From the NCBI GenBank assembly GCA_963660615.1, contig CAVKYE010000003.1, forward strand, positions 42,464-106,463: 64,000 nt of DNA, written 5' to 3'. Below the pieces are notes generated by a model. The model saw only the letters and a list, made by a program, of their open reading frames with translations, was not told the DNA's origin and ran no database searches. The position numbers and the translations under genes are program-made. The stretch comes from Coprosoma sp963660615 (lineage in GTDB: Bacteria > Bacillota_I > Bacilli_A > RF39 > UBA660). How positions within the stretch are numbered: the first letter of the stretch is position 1; every line of letters begins with the position of its first letter. Shown piece after piece: positions 1 through 8,439 of the stretch.

Positions 1-60
1 TAGATGAAAAAATTAATAGATTGGTTAGACACGATTGACTAATTTAGAAAGGAGAAACTT

Positions 61-951
61 ATGAAAAATAATATAATTCAATCAGAGATGGATGTTAAAG
101 GTAGTAAAATTAATGTAGTTAGAGTTGATGGATACGAATATATATCATTAACAGATTTAGCAAAAACTCAAAATGGTGAAGCACCAGCAGATGTTGTTAA
201 AAATTGGTTAAGAAATAAAGAAACGATTTCTTTTCTAGGTGTATGGTAAGAATTAAATAATGAAAATTTTAAACTGGTCGAATTCGACCAGTTTAAAAAT
301 GAAGCAGGAAGACATGCATTTACTATGTCCCCTCAAAAATGGATTAGGGAAACAAATGCTATTGGTATTATTTCTAAATCTGGTAAATATGGTGGTGGAA
401 CTTTTGCAAGAAGTGATATTGCTTTCGAGTTTGCTAGTTGGATTAGTCCTGAATTTAAATTATATTTAATTAAAGAATTTGAAAGATTAAAAAGAAATGA
501 AACATATCAAGAAAAAATTGAATGGCATGCAAATAGACTATTATCTAAATTAAATTATGTTGTTCATACTGATGCAATAAAAAAATATATTGTTCCTACT
601 TTAACAGAACAGCAAATTAAGTTTGTATATGCAAATGAAGCTGATTTATTAAATGTTGCATTGTTTGGTATGACTGCTAAAGAATGGCGTGAAGATAATC
701 CAGAACTTGCTAAAAATGGAAATATGAGGGATTATACAGATTTACTTCATTTAATAATTTTAAATAATTTAGAAAACACAAATGCAGAATTGATTAGAAT
801 GAATATAAAACAATCTGATAGACTTATTCAATTAAATGAATCAGCAAGAAATCAAATGGAAGCTTTAAGAAATAATAAGAATGTTAAGGAATTAGAAGTA
901 TTACAACAACAAGTAAATGAAGATAATAAATATTTAATCGAGAGTAAATAA
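61..951 (+). pseudogene. KilA-N domain protein broken by an in-frame stop
   Basis: One continuous frame of 297 codons interrupted only by TAA at 247-249. The first part (61-246) and the part after the stop are in the same frame and together give a KilA-N domain (DNA-binding, common in phage antirepressors). The motifs NWLRNKETISFLG, KWIRETNAIGI and FASWISPEFKLYLI are family hallmarks. At the stop, the family usually has Glu in a W-E-x-L-N-N context, so a single GAA to TAA change explains the break. A second start at 325 could give a 208-residue C-terminal piece. The C-terminal third is helical and Asn/Gln-rich. A good ribosome site (AAAGGAG) precedes 61. The A-rich codon use differs from the core genes downstream, which suggests transfer. 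Family call is firm; loss of function is inferred. Confidence 0.8.
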
Positions 952-971
952 AATACAATAAATGAGTTTTG

Positions 972-998
972 ATAGTTCCATATTGTGGAACTATTTTT
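972..998 (+). terminator. Terminator after KilA-N gene
   Basis: A 9-bp perfect stem (972-980 with 986-994), a 5-nt loop and a short T run follow the KilA-N frame. Confidence 0.7.
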
Positions 999-1087
999 AT
1001 CTTAGACAAATCAACAATAAATGTTTATAGTATAGAACTAACAAAAGCAAGTAGTATCGCTTTTTAAGGGGAAATAGAGGTACTTCT

Positions 1088-1156
1088 ATGATTAAAAACA
1101 CATATAACATATTTAAAAGTTTATACTTAATTTTAAAGAGGAGTCAAAGGTATTAG
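1088..1156 (+). CDS. Possible 22-residue leader peptide
   Basis: An ATG at 1088 sits 7 nt after GAGG and opens a 22-codon frame (begins MIKNTYNIF, ends KRSQRY). Its 3' end lies inside the terminator hairpin at 1137-1185. A short translated frame overlapping a terminator is the layout of leader-peptide attenuators that control resistance and transfer genes in mobile elements. What it would control is unclear, because the next gene downstream is a broken recombinase. It could also be chance. Confidence 0.3.
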   Translation: MIKNTYNIFKSLYLILKRSQRY

Positions 1157-1185
1157 TTATCTAATATTTTTGACCCTCTTTTTTT
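1137..1185 (+). terminator. Strong terminator or attenuator hairpin
   Basis: The stem pairs 1137-1141 plus 1143-1148 with 1169-1179, with one bulged A. An inner TATTAG/CTAATA stem extends it, and seven T follow. It sits between the possible leader peptide and the recombinase remnant. Confidence 0.75.
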
Positions 1186-1301
1186 AGAATTTGACTTAAC
1201 TTTTTGCTTTTAAAGTGCTAAACAAGTGAGAAGATAAATAATTTATAGTTGCAAAAATCAATTTAAAATGCCAAACATATGAAAGGAAGTATTAAAAAAA
1301 T

Positions 1302-1952
1302 ATGAATGAAGAAAAGAAAATTTTAGGTATTTATAAAAGAGTTTCTATACTCGACCAAAAAAGAGAGGGATTTAGTTTACCAGAACAAGAGGAAAAATTA
1401 AGGGAGTTTTGTAAGTTTAAAGGTTATGAAATTTACAAAGTATATGAAGATTCTGGAATAAGTGCTAAAAATGATAAACGACCAGCATATCAAGAAATGA
1501 TACAAGATATTAAAGATAAAAAAATAAATGTTATTGTTGCTTTTAAATTAGATAGGATTAATTCGTTCTGTATATGATATTGAAAAATTAATGAAGTTTG
1601 TTAATGATTATGAATGTGATATTGATTGTGTGGATGATGAATCTAATACTACTACTTCAAATGGTCGAATGGTTATGAGAATAATGACTAGTGTATTTCA
1701 AAATGAAATTGAGAAATGCTCTGAAAGAACAAAATTTGGTATGGTTGTTGCATTAAGTCAGGTCATATTCCAAATCGTTCCCCTTTAGGTTTTAAAAGAG
1801 ATAATAAGAAGTTAGTTCCAGATCCATTAACAAAAGATATTGTTGTTAGAGTATTTAATTTATATTTAGAGGGAAAAAGTCATCAAACTGGACATAAATC
1901 CAATTTATATACAAAAACTTATGAATATGATGATAAAGATTTTGACATTTAA
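1302..1952 (+). pseudogene. Large serine recombinase remnant (two frameshifts, C-terminal truncation)
   Basis: The N-terminal resolvase/invertase catalytic domain of a large serine recombinase (site-specific integrase family) is recognisable. It has the catalytic-Ser context YKRVSILDQ, then QEEKLREFC, YEDSGISAK and IVAFKLDRI. A one-base insertion near 1567 shifts the frame; the family sequence resumes in the second frame (SVYDIEKLMKFV, then NGRMVMRIM). A one-base loss near 1760 shifts again to a third frame, which runs to TAA at 1950-1952 (PNRSPLGF). The large C-terminal DNA-binding part (normally 300 or more residues) is missing, so the gene cannot make an active integrase. It marks the patch as the scar of a mobile element. 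Confidence 0.85.
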
Positions 1953-1953
1953 A

Positions 1954-1973
1954 AAACGAGCTACAGCTCGTTT
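1954..1973 (-). terminator. Terminator for the minus-strand gene at 2115-3704
   Basis: A 7-9 bp stem (AAACGAGCT/AGCTCGTTT); read on the minus strand it is followed by a run of six T. It lies about 140 nt beyond the stop of the 529-residue gene. Confidence 0.6.
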
Positions 1974-2067
1974 CAATAAAACTAAAATTCCATTTTAGTA
2001 ACACACTACGCTATTGACAAAGCCAATAATGGTGTGAAAAAAGGAATTTCCCTTTTTAAACCCTTTT

Positions 2068-2116
2068 AAGCATAATTTTAGCAAGGCATAAAGTCAAGCA
2101 AAATTTATGCTTTTTT
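2068..2116 (+). terminator. Imperfect hairpin with T run
   Basis: AAGCATAA at 2068-2075 pairs with TTATGCTT at 2105-2112, and a further partly paired stem lies inside. Six T end at 2116. On the + strand it would stop transcripts from the recombinase side, facing the oppositely oriented gene that ends at 2115. Confidence 0.5.
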
Positions 2117-3704
2117 ATCTTCCAAAATGATGAACACTTCTTTCAATTCCATCTCTTAACGCTGTCATTTTGTTTTGTTCTTTGGAAATTGATGCTACTA
2201 TTTCATTTACAATTTGATATTCTTTGGCTGATAAATTATTCCCTTTTAAAGACATAGCATTTCTATATAAAACTTGCATTCTTGAAATTAAATACTCCAA
2301 CTCTTGGTCATCTATCATACCATCTGACCACATTTGTTTATATTCCGTACTAAGTTTATTCATTTCTTGTCTCATATTATTTATACTTACTAGAAAATCG
2401 CCGTTGTTAATATCATTAGAGTTGTGTTGTTCTGCTTTTTGTTTTGGAGAAATAACTTTTAATCTTTCTCCCAAATCTGAAAAAAGAGAATTAAGTATAG
2501 TTTGTTCAGATTGAGTATTTGAAAAATCTTGCACTGCATTCCTCATTATTTCTCCAACTGCTTTTTGATCCTTTATGCTCTCAACTAAATACATCTCATA
2601 ATAATATATTTCCCCTACAATTTGTTTTTTCTCTTCTTTAGTTAAATTATTTGTTCTACTTTTCTTTAACGCATTAATCATTTTCCCATATAAAGAGGTT
2701 GTATTTTCAACTATTTGTTGTGAATTATTATTCCTATTTAATGATTGATTTTCCGATTGTTGCGATTGTGTTGAAGTATATTTATTAGTTTCTATACTTT
2801 GAACATTTTCATTTGGTAATTCTTTTTTTCTTTCTTCTATTTGTTTTAAATTAGAATTCCAAAAATTAAAACTACCTTTATCATTAAGAACTTTTGATTC
2901 TTTCATTTTTATAAGTATAAATCTTTTTCTTTCTTCATATCCCATTGAGTCCCATTGTTTTGGAGAAACTTCAACAGGATTTTCCTTTATTATTCTTTCA
3001 ATATTACTTTGTGCAAAATTATAAGCAACTTGATCATTTTTTGCTAGAGCTTCTTTCTTTTGTTTTTCTAACTCATTTAATAAATCTGCTTTAGGATGAG
3101 AAAAAGACTTAATACTATCATCCTGTTGAACTTTAGATTGTGTTTGTATTTCTGATTGTTGGGTAGTAAAGGTATCTTTTTTTTCATATTTTTTTACTTG
3201 AAAATCTATAATAACTTTTGAAATTCCATTATGTTGCAATTCAGTCAAATCTTGTTTTATAGTTAGATTATCAATATTCAAACCCTTTTCCATAAATTTT
3301 AATTTTAAATATGCAAGACCATATTCTTGTTTAATACCAGACAGCATTGAAAATTTACTTTCAGCTAAATTATCCCCCAGCATATATTCTTCATAGTGTC
3401 CATTGGAAGTTAACAGTGTATTTATCAATTTATTGGTACCATAGGTATTAACCTCACCATTTACAGATAATCGTTCCATCATGTTTGTAATATATTTCTG
3501 AAAATCACCATAAACTTGTTTTCCAAATTGTTGTATATCACTTCGATACTTTGCTCTTGCTTCATTATAAATTAGTCTAGCACTTTTTACTTTTAAAATT
3601 GTTTCTTCATCTATTACTTGTTTGTTATTTTCTCTCAAATAAACATTTCCACCACTAATAATATATTTTTCTAAATAATTTTTAATTTCAGTAGACGTTA
3701 ACAC
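2115..3704 (-). CDS. Hypothetical protein, 529 residues, Gln/Asn-rich linkers
   Basis: I do not recognise a family. There is no signal peptide or membrane segment. It has three parts: an N-terminal part (to about residue 190) with mixed helix and strand, a Gln/Ser/Asn-rich linker around 190-215 and again around 305-345, and a helical C-terminus ending in SVHHFGR. Charged helices and poly-Gln linkers suggest a modular, possibly nucleic-acid-handling protein carried by a mobile element. That is only a guess from context: a recombinase remnant next door and A-rich codons unlike the core genes. The start has GGAAGTG in good position upstream. The terminator at 1954-1973 probably ends its transcript. 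Its + strand sequence is C/T-rich, opposite to the other minus-strand genes of the window, supporting recent arrival. Confidence 0.75.
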   Translation of the reverse strand: MLTSTEIKNYLEKYIISGGNVYLRENNKQVIDEETILKVKSARLIYNEARAKYRSDIQQFGKQVYGDFQKYITNMMERLSVNGEVNTYGTNKLINTLLTSNGHYEEYMLGDNLAESKFSMLSGIKQEYGLAYLKLKFMEKGLNIDNLTIKQDLTELQHNGISKVIIDFQVKKYEKKDTFTTQQSEIQTQSKVQQDDSIKSFSHPKADLLNELEKQKKEALAKNDQVAYNFAQSNIERIIKENPVEVSPKQWDSMGYEERKRFILIKMKESKVLNDKGSFNFWNSNLKQIEERKKELPNENVQSIETNKYTSTQSQQSENQSLNRNNNSQQIVENTTSLYGKMINALKKSRTNNLTKEEKKQIVGEIYYYEMYLVESIKDQKAVGEIMRNAVQDFSNTQSEQTILNSLFSDLGERLKVISPKQKAEQHNSNDINNGDFLVSINNMRQEMNKLSTEYKQMWSDGMIDDQELEYLISRMQVLYRNAMSLKGNNLSAKEYQIVNEIVASISKEQNKMTALRDGIERSVHHFGR

Positions 3705-3758
3705 AATAAATCACTTCCTTATAATAATATTTTAACATAAAATAATTTGTTTTTAACA

Positions 3759-3796
3759 TTTTTGACTATATAATTTTACAATTATATAGTCAAAAA
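3759..3796. repeat. 17-bp perfect inverted repeat with 4-nt loop
   Basis: Arms 3759-3775 and 3780-3796 are perfectly complementary and end in T and A runs. It lies between the divergent starts of the 529-residue gene and tag. It can act as a terminator on either strand or as an operator for a dimeric regulator. Confidence 0.8.
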
Positions 3797-3807
3797 TTAA
3801 AGAAATA

Positions 3808-3926
3808 TGATATACTTATATCAGTTAGTAGTTATTACTACCTATAAATTTATGTCTAGTGATTGTTATGCTTCTACCAAAAGGGCACCAATATGAAATT
3901 ATCCCTTGATTTTCAGGGGTTTTATT
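3808..3926 (+). ncRNA. Candidate structured leader or small RNA ahead of tag
   Basis: An extended -10 (TGATATACT, 3808-3816) would start a transcript near 3823. The next 100 nt can fold: GTAGT/ACTAC hairpin, then AAGGG near 3881-3885 able to pair with CCCTT at 3903-3907. The same CCCTTG also pairs with CAGGGG at 3914-3919 to make a terminator followed by TTTTATT. Two mutually exclusive stems ending in a terminator are what an attenuator or riboswitch looks like. I could not match the 5' part to a known aptamer class. It could equally be a free small RNA or a remnant of the element next door. Confidence 0.35.
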
Positions 3927-3961
3927 ATATTTAAAAATATTTAGAAGAATGGATTGGTTTT

Positions 3962-4501
3962 ATGAGGTGTAAATGGTGTAATTTAGATAATCCTTTATAT
4001 GTTGAATATCATGATAAGGAATGGGGAATACCTAATTTTGATGATAGGTATTTATTTGAAATGTTGATATTGGAATCTTTTCAGGCTGGATTATCTTGGG
4101 AGTGTGTATTAAATAAAAGGGATGATTTTAGATATGCTTATGATAATTTTGATATAAATAAGGTTATTTGTTATAGTGATGATAAAATTAATGAATTGCT
4201 TTCTAATGAAAGGATTATAAGAAATCGGTTAAAAATAAAGGCTAGTATTAATAATGCTAGAATATTTAAATGTATTCAAAAGGAGTATGGTAGTTTTTAT
4301 AATTATTTAATTACGTTTACTGGGGATAAAGTAGTTTATGAATGTGGTAAAGTAACAAATGGTTTATCTGATTTAATTTCTAAGGATTTAGTTGAAAGAG
4401 GTATGAAATTTGTTGGTTCTACGATTATATATTCTTATTTGCAAGCTACTGGTTTTATTTATTCGCATGATGAGTGTTGTTTTATGTATAAGGGTAAATA
4501 G
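3962..4501 (+). CDS. tag: DNA-3-methyladenine glycosylase I
   Basis: Removes 3-methyladenine from alkylated DNA to begin base-excision repair. Full-length for the family (179 residues). The N-terminus carries the zinc-ligand positions Cys3 and His17 (PLYVEYHDKEWG). The catalytic-pocket Glu38 precedes the conserved QAGLSW, and the C-terminal block has KFVGSTI, QATGFI and the second ligand pair, His and Cys, in YSHDECC. It stands alone between an accessory patch and pflB. No clear Shine-Dalgarno precedes the ATG except the weak GGATTGG. It may be under the candidate attenuator upstream. Confidence 0.93.
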   Translation: MRCKWCNLDNPLYVEYHDKEWGIPNFDDRYLFEMLILESFQAGLSWECVLNKRDDFRYAYDNFDINKVICYSDDKINELLSNERIIRNRLKIKASINNARIFKCIQKEYGSFYNYLITFTGDKVVYECGKVTNGLSDLISKDLVERGMKFVGSTIIYSYLQATGFIYSHDECCFMYKGK

Positions 4502-4684
4502 TATTTTATATTTGCTTTTATTTTTTTAATCAGCGATTCGCTGAAAAGTGGGTATTAATATTATGATGTTTGGAAAAAGTAATGTATAAAAATGAATTTG
4601 ATAATTAGTAAGACATGATATTATTTATATATTGTGTTTTTTTGTGTAAAGTTTTTTATTTGTTTTTTTAATTTCTTTAAATGA

Positions 4685-4693
4685 TGTTATAAT
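4685..4693 (+). promoter_or_regulatory. Extended -10 promoter element of pflB
   Basis: TGTTATAAT, with a second TATAAT directly after it at 4694-4699. The expected start of transcription lies at the Shine-Dalgarno (AAGGATGGTGA, 4700-4710), giving a leader of about 15 nt. The same nine bases occur before several other genes in this window. Confidence 0.6.
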
Positions 4694-4714
4694 TATAATA
4701 AGGATGGTGATTTC

Positions 4715-6943
4715 ATGAATAATGCTTGGGAGGATTTTAAGGGTGATGTTTGGAAGAATGAAATTAATGTAAGTGATTTTATTAAGTGTAATTATACTTC
4801 ATATGATGGTAATGAGGATTTTTTGGTTGGCCCTACTTTAAAGACTAAGAATATTTGGAATAAGTGTTTGGAACTTTTGAAGGAAGAGTTGGATAAACAT
4901 GTTTTGGATATTGATACTAAAAATATGTCTTCTATTACTGGTTTTAATCCTGGTTATATTAATGAAAATGATGATGTTATTGTTGGGCTTCAGACGGATA
5001 AGCCGCTTAAGAGGATTGTGAATCCTTATGGTGGTATTAGGATGGTTTATAAGGAGTTATCGGCTTATGGTTATGAGCTTGATTCTTCTGTTGATTATTA
5101 TTTTAATCAATATAGAAAGACTCATAATCAAGGTGTTTTTGATGCTTATACTGATGAGATAAAGAAGTTGAGGCATGCTGGTCTTTTGACTGGGCTTCCT
5201 GATGCTTATGGTAGGGGCAGAATTATTGGTGATTATAGAAGAGTGGCTCTTTATGGTATTAATTATTTGATGGAAAAGAAGATGGAGGATTTTCATAATT
5301 TGTCTGGATGTATGTCTGATGATTTGATTAGGCAAAGGGAAGAGGTTTCTATGCAGTATAGGGCTTTAGAGGATATTAAGAAGATGGCTTTGTCTTATGG
5401 TTTTGATATTTCTAATCCTGCTTCTAATAGTATTGAGGCTGTTCAATGGACTTATTTTGCTTATTTGGCGGCTGTTAAGGAAAATAATGGAGCGGCTATG
5501 AGTCTTGGTAGGGTTGATGCTTTTTTTGATATTTATTTTGAAAGGGATTTGAAAAGGGGCATTATTACTGAGGAGTTAATTCAGGAGATTATTGATAATT
5601 TTGTTATTAAGTTAAGGCTTGTTAGACATTTGAGAACGCCTTCTTATGATGAACTTTTTTCGGGTGATCCTACTTGGGTTACTTGTTCTATTGGTGGAGT
5701 TTGTATAGATAATAAGAGTATGGTTACGAAGAGTAGTTATAGAATTTTGAATACTTTGACTAATTTGGGGACTTCGCCTGAGCCTAATATGACGGTTTTA
5801 TGGTCTAAGGGGTTACCAGATAATTTTAAGAGGTATTGTGCTTCTCTTAGTGCGGATACGTGCGCTATTCAATATGAAAATGATGATATTATGAGACCTA
5901 TTTATGGGGATGATTATGCGATTGCGTGCTGTGTTTCGGCTATGAGGGTTGGAAAGGATATGCAGTTTTTTGGGGCTAGGTGTAATTTGGCTAAAACGCT
6001 TCTTTATGCTATTAATGGTGGCTATGATGAGATTTCTTTTGATAAGGTTATTTCTGGTTTTAGTATGATGGATGATGAGGTGCTTTCTTATGATAAGGTA
6101 GTGGATGCTTATTTTAAGATGATTGAGAAGGTATGTTCTGTTTATTCTGATGCTATGAATATTATTCATTATATGCATGATAAGTATGCTTATGAGGCTA
6201 GTCAAATGGCTTTGCATGATACTTTGGTTCGTAGGTTTATGGCTTATGGAGTTGCGGGGCTTTCGGTGGCTTGTGATTCATTATCAGCTATTAAGTATGC
6301 GTGTGTTAAGCCTATAAGAAATGATAAGGGTATTGCGGTTTCTTTTGAGATTAGTGGTGATTATCCTAAGTATGGTAATGATGATGATAGGGTTGATTCT
6401 ATTGCTAATATGATTTTGGAAAAGGTTTATAAGGAACTATCTTCTCATAAGTGTTATAGGGATGCTTTACCAACGCTTTCTGTTTTGACGATTACGTCTA
6501 ATGTTGTTTATGGTTCTATGACGGGTTCTACTCCTGATGGTAGGTGTAATGGTGAGCCTTTTGCGCCTGGTGCTAATCCAATGCATGGAAGGGATGTAAG
6601 TGGGGCTTTGGCTTCTTTGAATTCGGTGGCTAAGCTTAAGTATGCTGGTTGCTGTCAGGATGGTATTTCTAATACTTTTTCGATTGTTCCTAGTTCTTTG
6701 GGTCATTCTAAGTTTGAGAGAATTTCTAATTTGGTAAGTGTGCTTGATGGTTATTTTAGTCAAGGTGCACATCATTTGAATGTTAATGTTTTGGATAGGG
6801 AAACTTTGATTGATGCGATGAATAATCCTGATAAGTATCCGCTTCTTACGATAAGGGTTTCTGGTTATGCGGTTAGGTTTAATCGTTTGACTAGGCGTCA
6901 GCAGGAGGAAGTTATTGCAAGGACTTTCCATGAGAGGATGTAA
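4715..6943 (+). CDS. pflB: Pyruvate formate-lyase
   Basis: Glycyl-radical enzyme that splits pyruvate with CoA into acetyl-CoA and formate without redox cofactor, the central step of anaerobic mixed-acid fermentation. Length is 742 residues, normal for PflB. The active-site cysteine pair lies at about residues 405-406 (IACCVSAM) and the radical glycine at about 717 (RVSGYAVRF) near the C-terminus. Other conserved blocks are GRIIGDYRRVALYG and SMTGSTPDGR. The activase gene follows after 5 nt, so the two form one operon. With ackA at 50002 it supports ATP formation from acetyl-CoA if a phosphotransacetylase exists elsewhere. Confidence 0.98.
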   Translation: MNNAWEDFKGDVWKNEINVSDFIKCNYTSYDGNEDFLVGPTLKTKNIWNKCLELLKEELDKHVLDIDTKNMSSITGFNPGYINENDDVIVGLQTDKPLKRIVNPYGGIRMVYKELSAYGYELDSSVDYYFNQYRKTHNQGVFDAYTDEIKKLRHAGLLTGLPDAYGRGRIIGDYRRVALYGINYLMEKKMEDFHNLSGCMSDDLIRQREEVSMQYRALEDIKKMALSYGFDISNPASNSIEAVQWTYFAYLAAVKENNGAAMSLGRVDAFFDIYFERDLKRGIITEELIQEIIDNFVIKLRLVRHLRTPSYDELFSGDPTWVTCSIGGVCIDNKSMVTKSSYRILNTLTNLGTSPEPNMTVLWSKGLPDNFKRYCASLSADTCAIQYENDDIMRPIYGDDYAIACCVSAMRVGKDMQFFGARCNLAKTLLYAINGGYDEISFDKVISGFSMMDDEVLSYDKVVDAYFKMIEKVCSVYSDAMNIIHYMHDKYAYEASQMALHDTLVRRFMAYGVAGLSVACDSLSAIKYACVKPIRNDKGIAVSFEISGDYPKYGNDDDRVDSIANMILEKVYKELSSHKCYRDALPTLSVLTITSNVVYGSMTGSTPDGRCNGEPFAPGANPMHGRDVSGALASLNSVAKLKYAGCCQDGISNTFSIVPSSLGHSKFERISNLVSVLDGYFSQGAHHLNVNVLDRETLIDAMNNPDKYPLLTIRVSGYAVRFNRLTRRQQEEVIARTFHERM

Positions 6944-6948
6944 TTTTT

Positions 6949-7659
6949 ATGGATGGTTATGTTTGTGATTTTGAGTCTTGCGGGCTTGTGGATGGTCCTG
7001 GAATAAGAACGGTTGTGTTTTTAGGTGGATGTAAGTTAAGGTGTAAGTATTGTCATAATCCTGAGATGTGGGTTTTGGGTGAGAAGAATATGTCTTCTTC
7101 TTTACTTTTGAAAAAGATTTTAAGGTATAAGCCTTATTTTGGTGAAAGTGGAGGGGTTACTTTTTCTGGTGGTGAGCCTTTGCTGCAAAGGGAGTTTTTG
7201 CTTGATATGTGCCATAAGCTAAAACGTGAGAATATTCATATTGCACTTGATACTGCGGGTGTTTGTGATTATGATGCAAGTGAGATTTTAGGACTTGTTG
7301 ATTTGATAATTTTTGACATTAAGTTTACAGAACCTTTGGGCTATAAAAACCTTACGGGGCAGTCTATTGATTTTTCTGAAAGGTTTATTTCTGTTATGAA
7401 TAAAAGCAATAAACCGGTATGGATTCGTCAGGTTATTATTCCTGGGTTTACAGATTCTTATGATTATATTTACAAATTAGCTTCTTATTTGAAGAAGATT
7501 AAGAATGTTGAAAAGGTTGAATTTTTGCCTTTTCATCATTTGGGTTTTTCTAAGTATGAAAAGTTAGGGTATGTGAATGCTTTTGCGAAGGTGCCTTCAA
7601 TGGATGCTTCTTTGTGTGATGATTTGTATAAGGAGTTTATGAAAGTTTATAAGGCTTAG
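6949..7659 (+). CDS. pflA: Pyruvate formate-lyase activating enzyme
   Basis: Radical-SAM enzyme that uses a [4Fe-4S] cluster and S-adenosylmethionine to place the glycyl radical on PflB. The cluster ligands are Cys28, Cys32 and Cys35 in GCKLRCKYC. The SAM-binding GG motif is VTFSGGEPL, and 236 residues is normal. It begins 5 nt after the pflB stop, with GAGAGGATG as ribosome site inside the end of pflB, so the two are co-translated. Confidence 0.97.
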   Translation: MDGYVCDFESCGLVDGPGIRTVVFLGGCKLRCKYCHNPEMWVLGEKNMSSSLLLKKILRYKPYFGESGGVTFSGGEPLLQREFLLDMCHKLKRENIHIALDTAGVCDYDASEILGLVDLIIFDIKFTEPLGYKNLTGQSIDFSERFISVMNKSNKPVWIRQVIIPGFTDSYDYIYKLASYLKKIKNVEKVEFLPFHHLGFSKYEKLGYVNAFAKVPSMDASLCDDLYKEFMKVYKA

Positions 7660-7715
7660 TTGTTTTTCTTTTGGAAAAGTGGTAAAATTGGTTGTGGAAT
7701 TGGGAGATGTATTTT

Positions 7716-8390
7716 ATGAGTTTACAAATTATGTTTATGCTTTTTATGGTTTATTCTGTGATAGGATATTTGATGGAGGTTGTTGTTGTTTCTTTTAAAA
7801 ATAGAAGATTAACTGATAGAGGATTTTTGATTGGTCCTTACTGTCCTATTTATGGATGTGGGGCTTTGCTTATTACTTTGTTTTTGTCAAAGTATGTGAA
7901 TGATATTCCTGTTTTGTTTGTTATGTCTTGTGTGTTTGGGGCTTCTTTGGAATATTTTTCGAGTTATATTATGGAGAAGATTTTTAAGACTCGTTGGTGG
8001 GATTATAGTAGTAATAAATATAATTTAAATGGTAGAATTTGTTTGTTTACGACGGTTTGTTTTGGATCGCTTGGGGTTATTTTAATTCATTTTTTAAATC
8101 CATTTTTTATGGGGATTTTATCTTTGATTCCTTCTGTATTGTTGAATATTTTGGCTGTTATTCTTTTTGTTATTTTTATGACTGATGTGATTGTTTCTTT
8201 TAATATTATTTCTAATATTAAGAAGGTTGATTTGAGTGATGCGAAGGATACTACTGATGAAATTACTAGGATGGTTAGAGATACTTTGAAGAAGCATTCT
8301 TATTTTACGAAACGTTTGACTGTGGCTTTTCCAAATTTTGAGGTTAAGTTCAAGGATACTTTAAAAAAATTTAAAAATAAATCGAATTAA
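7716..8390 (+). CDS. Membrane protein, putative ABC-transporter type IV family (CmpB-like)
   Basis: A polytopic membrane protein of the family known as 'putative ABC-transporter type IV' (PF06541). The hallmarks are the early Gly-Tyr-Leu-Met-Glu, RGFLIGPYCPIYGCGA, EYFSSYIMEKIF, RWWDYS and NLNGRI. About five hydrophobic segments are followed by a charged helical tail from about residue 175. ATG at 7716 is chosen because GGGAG lies 9-10 nt before it; a TTG at 7692 would add eight residues. The molecular function of this family is not established. A distant relative lies at 21649. Confidence 0.8.
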   Translation: MSLQIMFMLFMVYSVIGYLMEVVVVSFKNRRLTDRGFLIGPYCPIYGCGALLITLFLSKYVNDIPVLFVMSCVFGASLEYFSSYIMEKIFKTRWWDYSSNKYNLNGRICLFTTVCFGSLGVILIHFLNPFFMGILSLIPSVLLNILAVILFVIFMTDVIVSFNIISNIKKVDLSDAKDTTDEITRMVRDTLKKHSYFTKRLTVAFPNFEVKFKDTLKKFKNKSN

Positions 8391-8439
8391 TTGTATAATT
8401 TTTTTGTATTTTCCCATTATAGTAATAAGGAGGGAATGT

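Noticed and set aside
1..60. Short frames at the left edge (stops at 36-38 and 40-42) that could be the end of an upstream gene
   Set aside because: Only about a dozen codons are visible and no family can be assigned.
3870..3878. TTCTACC near 3872 as the core of a purine riboswitch
   Set aside because: The paired P2 stem and the loop motifs of that class are not present around it.
4532..4544. CAGCG/CGCTG hairpin after tag as a terminator
   Set aside because: The T run lies before the stem, not after it, and there is no T run on the other strand either.
5813..6217. Long open frames antisense to pflB, and similar ones antisense to dusB, gap and others
   Set aside because: They are low-complexity Ile/Asn/Thr/Arg-rich products of the G/T-skewed coding strand, without ribosome sites or family motifs.
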